From assembly GCA_045540355.1 (NCBI GenBank), contig JAZQHB010000062.1, positions 1-6,649 on the forward strand: a stretch of DNA of 6,649 bases, read 5' to 3'. Shown here piece by piece: positions 4,501 to 6,649 of the stretch. Positions within the stretch are counted from its first letter, which is position 1. Every line of letters starts with the position of its first letter. Below the pieces are notes generated by a model. It searched no databases and was not told the origin of the DNA. It worked only from the letters and a program-made list of their open reading frames with translations. This DNA comes from RGIG2945 sp045540355 (GTDB lineage: Bacteria > Bacillota > Clostridia > Oscillospirales > Acutalibacteraceae). Made by a program: the position numbers and the translations under genes.

Positions 4501-6649
4501 TACATATACAGTTAAAGAAGTTGCAACGGATGACGACCACATTGTAAATTCTACACCACAGTCTATTGAGATTACAAAAGACAGCGGTGATAGTGCATTG
4601 TTGGTATTCTTGAACGACCAGAAACCGTATATGCGTCTTGTAAAACTCGACTCTGAAACAATGGAGCCTCTTCATAATGCCGTATTCAAGTTCAAGAAAG
4701 TCGGCGGTACTTTTGAAAAGGAATATACAACGGACGAAAACGGTGAAATAAGGCTTGATAACCTTGAAACAGGTTCGTACACGGTAACAGAGGTAAAAGC
4801 TCCTGACGGATACCTTATTGACGATGCAGAGCGTATTGTAAAGGTTGATGGCAACGAATATGCCACATTCGTATTCACTAACACTGAAAAACCGTCAATT
4901 AAAATCCTTAAATATGATGCATACAAGGATAAGTATTTAGCAGGTGCAACATTCAGAGTTGCGAAAATTGAAGATGGAAGCAACTATCTTGACCGTGTAA
5001 CCGATATAAACGGTAGCATTGAGATTGACAACTTAGAGCCGGGTGTGTATTCAGTTAAGGAAATTGAAGCACCAAGCGGATATGTTCTTAATGAAACTGA
5101 ATACCATGTAGAACTCTTTGGTGGTAAACAATCTCAGCTTGTAGTTGTCAATGAAGAAAAGCCAAGCCTTAAAATCGTGAAAACAGATGCTTTAACTGAT
5201 GAACCGATACAGGGTGTGGGATTTTTAGTAAAACACGCTGAAGGCAGTACGGAAAACACTGTTGTAACGGATGAAAACGGTGAAGCTTTCTTAGAGCATC
5301 TTGCTCCCGGTATTTATGAGGTAACTGAAAAGAGTGTTCCTGACGGATACTTACTTGACACAGAGCCGAAACTCGTAACTTTAGAGCCGAACAGAACATC
5401 TACAGTGCGTTTCAAGAATTATCCAAAGCCGAGCCTTACTATCAATAAGGTTGACGCTATTACCAAAGATGGTATTGAGGGCGCAAAATTCCATATTATT
5501 TATGCATCAAACAATACATTCTCAGGTGAGATAAACGATATGGGCGAATATCAGACAGACGAAAACGGACAGATTAAACTGTATCGCTTGAAAGATGGCT
5601 GGTATAAGATAACTGAAACCGAAGCCCCTGATGGCTATAAGATTGATGAGTCTGCAAAGGAAATTTACATTAAAGCAGGAGAAAACAAGGAAGTAACCTT
5701 TGATAACACTCCGCTTTCAGGGCTTGTCATTAAAAAGGTTGACGGTGTAACAGGTAAGGTTCTGCAGGGTGCAAAATTCCGTGTAAGATACCTTTCAGGT
5801 GTAAGTGGTACGGGCGGAACTGTTATCGGAGAATACACAACCTCTGCTAATGGTACAATCGTTATTAATCGCTTGAAAGCAGGTACTTATGTAATCGAAG
5901 AAACAAAAGCGCCTGACGGATACATTATGAATGATGCTCCTGAAACTGTATATATCACAGGCAAAGAGCAGGATGTTATAACCGTTGAATTTGAAAACTA
6001 TTCAGACGGTGGGCTTATTATCCGTAAACTTGACAGCGAAACAAAGCAACCGCTTGCAGGTGCAGAATTTAAGGTAACAACTGCAAACGGAACTGTAGTA
6101 GATAACTACGGCGGAACTGTAAGCTCAAACGGTATTTATACAACCGATACAAGCGGACAGATTCATATTACGGGTATTGAGGCAGGAACTACTTTGGTAG
6201 TAACTGAAACAAAATCCCCTGATGGATATGTGCTTGAAACAATGTCACAGACCGTAACAATCAACAAGAGTGATGTGCAGACACTCACATTCTACAACAA
6301 GCCGGATAGTGGTCTCTTGATTACCAAACTTGATAAGAGAACAGGTGATGCTCTTTACGGTGCGGTATTTAAGATTACAACCGATGAAGGAACTGTTGTA
6401 GGTAATTCCAACGGCAGATACACAACTGACAGAAACGGACAGATCCATTTGACAGGACTTGCAACAGATACATATATCGTAACTGAAGTAACTGCTCCTG
6501 AAGGATATTCACTTGATACAACTCCGCAGACAATCAAGCTTAAATCTGGAGAAACAAGCGAGCTTACATTCTACAATGAAGCAATCGGCGGTATCCGTAT
6601 TACAAAGGTTGATGAAGAAACAGGAGATGTTATCAAAGGCGTTCAGTTC
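1592..6649 (+). CDS. Giant thioester/Cna_B-repeat surface adhesin (3' end outside window)
   Basis: The frame runs without a stop from the ATG to the right edge (1686 residues), so the protein is larger still. Order: signal peptide (MSKKHYGRK, hydrophobic core, likely cut after A29 in TANA-E); thioester-domain-like region about 55-208 with C78 in YCIN and Q144 in TQIAIW; a beta-rich segment of unknown family about 209-383, holding C263, C321, C331 and C371; then 14 complete and one started Cna_B/SpaA (prealbumin-like) repeats from residue 384. Only one further Cys (C722) is found in the repeats. Proteins of this plan are sortase-anchored adhesins: the thioester can bind host or surface amines covalently, and the repeats form a stiff, protease-resistant stalk through Lys-Asn isopeptide bonds. 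No LPxTG is visible because the C-terminus is missing. The upstream sortase is the likely anchoring enzyme. Frame was checked at every repeat boundary and no frameshift was found. Ligand and exact family name are unknown. Confidence 0.96.
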   Translation, partial: MSKKHYGRKLISLLLLVSMIFSMFVTANAETISDGKAKTVTITMNEKFSIMSTTDGVKLNGYAWSYKTDTGIEGPAYCINFGLKNPPNNKKLTIGGKYTATPPTIGAFASGYPQRSLEDFRMLYSPESPVLADLTREEYASATQIAIWATLGQVGVHGTAFTSGRAILEEPTSNMSQIRVYEAIKVILFNASFWDEPLESGMHIRLGRYEPGNVLNIEHKSGISGAEQDGAYGIKKETINGIEYYTRELVAASATSTFKNDYCIDLQTHDAPEGTIFTGLDNVPLQTYVWEGTTLWRVPTKAAVTNLNLNDEEYAGDFKICIPVRNAPESCEINITATATTTQYSVYLANNTDETEQSYVIADPQYAFMGCNGKVVWKKVISPYGRLVVNKVDDMGNPLQGAIFELVGADGSKFTGTSDVNGQIIWEELNPDVQYTLNEVQAPEGFHKAASQTISVPAGQTQTVSVTNTSYSRFKLLKVDAQNGNPLMGATFKIEQTDGSFSTEVTMGHTGAIEFEGVELPFGSYRVYEVKAPAGYEKDNSVQTFKWDGTKDVTITFKNVRTPSLVIVKMDKDTHNPLEDVSFKIYKDGKLVTTVTTDNAGYARASGLTEGYYEVVESVAAEGYVLDTERHGVHIDPYNPAVDKDPVLVLTNSRKPGLIIEKLDSQTLEPMQGTVFEVYKDTTKIGTYTTDRNGEIEISDLEPGTYTVKEVKTDSSHVVQGCPQSIELVAGKEARLIFFNKIKPGISILKIDSETKKPLENAVFRIDKVDGTFTKEYTTDRYGEIVLEDLEPGAYTVTEVSAPSGYVIDRESRTFEALADGSVQLVFTNTKNPDLTVYKIDSNTGKALEGAVIRISNLSGSQTFDKVTDADGKIVLEGMAEGIYTVQEITAPTGYLLNSELYHVTLEAGGENEIVIQNTRKPSLTIKKYDSLTGKPMADTKFEVYLDTTLIGTYITNSKGEILLYDLKTGTYTVKEVATDDDHIVNSTPQSIEITKDSGDSALLVFLNDQKPYMRLVKLDSETMEPLHNAVFKFKKVGGTFEKEYTTDENGEIRLDNLETGSYTVTEVKAPDGYLIDDAERIVKVDGNEYATFVFTNTEKPSIKILKYDAYKDKYLAGATFRVAKIEDGSNYLDRVTDINGSIEIDNLEPGVYSVKEIEAPSGYVLNETEYHVELFGGKQSQLVVVNEEKPSLKIVKTDALTDEPIQGVGFLVKHAEGSTENTVVTDENGEAFLEHLAPGIYEVTEKSVPDGYLLDTEPKLVTLEPNRTSTVRFKNYPKPSLTINKVDAITKDGIEGAKFHIIYASNNTFSGEINDMGEYQTDENGQIKLYRLKDGWYKITETEAPDGYKIDESAKEIYIKAGENKEVTFDNTPLSGLVIKKVDGVTGKVLQGAKFRVRYLSGVSGTGGTVIGEYTTSANGTIVINRLKAGTYVIEETKAPDGYIMNDAPETVYITGKEQDVITVEFENYSDGGLIIRKLDSETKQPLAGAEFKVTTANGTVVDNYGGTVSSNGIYTTDTSGQIHITGIEAGTTLVVTETKSPDGYVLETMSQTVTINKSDVQTLTFYNKPDSGLLITKLDKRTGDALYGAVFKITTDEGTVVGNSNGRYTTDRNGQIHLTGLATDTYIVTEVTAPEGYSLDTTPQTIKLKSGETSELTFYNEAIGGIRITKVDEETGDVIKGVQF
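1754..2215 (+). other. Thioester-domain-like region of the adhesin
   Basis: Protein residues about 55-208. The Cys motif YCIN (C78) and the Gln motif TQIAIW (Q144), 66 residues apart, match the paired signatures of streptococcal and clostridial thioester adhesin domains, where Cys and Gln side chains join into an internal thioester. Its place at the mature N-terminus fits a tip-located reactive head. Boundaries are approximate. The bond itself is inferred and cannot be seen in DNA. Confidence 0.8.
2216..2740 (+). other. Beta-rich linking region of the adhesin, family not recognised
   Basis: Protein residues about 209-383, between the thioester head and the first repeat. It is rich in short alternating hydrophobic strands and holds four of the six cysteines (C263 in DYCID, C321 in KICIP, C331 in ESCEI, C371 in MGCNG), so two disulfides are possible in the exported protein. 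It includes a Thr/Ala-rich stretch (ITATATTTQY). No Cna_B-type K-x-D start or APxGY element is visible, so it is not counted as a repeat. Confidence 0.55.
2741..6649 (+). repeat. Array of 14 complete plus 1 partial Cna_B/SpaA domain repeats
   Basis: Protein-level tandem repeats: R1 2741-3001, R2 3002-3274, R3 3275-3553, R4 3554-3817, R5 3818-4084, R6 4085-4351, R7 4352-4621, R8 4622-4888, R9 4889-5158, R10 5159-5425, R11 5426-5713, R12 5714-6004, R13 6005-6304, R14 6305-6583, R15 6584-6649 (cut by the window). Lengths are 87-100 residues. A typical unit reads KPSL-x-I-x-K-x-D, then L-x-G-A-x-F, TTDxNGxI, L-x-x-G-x-Y-x-V-x-E-x-x-APxGY, and ends F-x-N. The Lys of K-x-D, the Glu before APxGY and the Asn at the end occur in every complete copy. 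The DNA copies have diverged, with only short identities shared, for example ACTTAGAGCCGGG at 3690-3702 and 5031-5043. Confidence 0.93.
3554..5158 (+). repeat. Three-domain block duplicated in tandem (R4-R6 and R7-R9)
   Basis: Block A is 3554-4351 (266 residues) and block B is 4352-5158 (269 residues). Each domain in A resembles the one three places later more than its direct neighbour. R4 and R7 share TxIGTY, GTYTVKEV, a T-D-x-x-H element and PQSIE. R5 and R8 share LDSET or IDSET, NAVF, KEYTTD and FTNT. R6 and R9 share an LD- or FD-x-VTD start, GYLLN or GYVLN and an E-x-YHV strand. This points to an old duplication of a three-domain unit, since diverged. Confidence 0.75.

Noticed and set aside
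4490..6537. Minus-strand open frames at 4490-4675, 4672-4983, 5169-5399, 6245-6448 and 6355-6537
   Set aside because: They are antisense to the repeat array. Their recurrence (for example the similar YPSGAxTSVTxY peptides) only mirrors the repeated + strand coding sequence.
2741..6649. CRISPR array or DNA-level tandem repeat
   Set aside because: The periodicity of about 260-300 bases is coding, in frame and diverged; there are no short identical direct repeats with unique spacers.
1..6649. Evidence that the window is part of a conjugative or other mobile element
   Set aside because: Similar surface-protein clusters can be mobile cargo, but no integrase, transposase, relaxase, terminal repeat or attachment site is seen here.

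Overview
The window comes from a low-to-moderate GC (roughly 40% by eye) Gram-positive bacterium, most likely a gut-type Firmicute of the Clostridia. The reasons are strong AGGAGG-type ribosome binding sites, a sortase, signal peptides, and a very large Cna_B/SpaA-type surface protein. No species can be named from the sequence. All three genes lie on the + strand, and there is no gene-free stretch over 100 bases.

Layout: (1) 2-376 is the C-terminal 124 residues of a sortase with catalytic His, Cys and Arg in place; its start lies left of the window. (2) 444-1514 is a complete 356-residue secreted protein with a signal peptide, a copper-amine-oxidase-N-like stalk domain and a transglutaminase-like Cys-His-Asp domain. 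(3) 1532-1565 is a strong intrinsic terminator. (4) 1592-6649 is a huge reading frame still open at the right edge (1686 residues seen). It has a signal peptide, an N-terminal thioester-domain-like region (Cys78/Gln144), a linking beta-rich region, and fourteen complete plus one started Cna_B/SpaA repeats of 87-100 residues. Each complete repeat keeps the Lys, Glu and Asn expected for a self-formed Lys-Asn isopeptide bond. Its stop codon and any LPxTG-like anchor lie beyond the window.

Working model (inference): the adhesin is secreted and anchored to the wall by a sortase, probably the neighbouring one. It would stand out as a long rod stiffened by internal isopeptide bonds, with a reactive thioester at the tip for covalent attachment to a target. 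The transglutaminase-like protein is exported too and could process or crosslink wall or adhesin components; its substrate is unknown. The most notable points are the complete conservation of the K/E/N triad, a three-domain block duplication inside the rod (R4-R6 and R7-R9), a change to longer repeats from R11 onward, and the placing of a transglutaminase-fold enzyme between a sortase and its likely substrate. Clusters of this kind are often carried on conjugative elements of gut Clostridia, but nothing in the window itself (no integrase, relaxase or att site) shows mobility.
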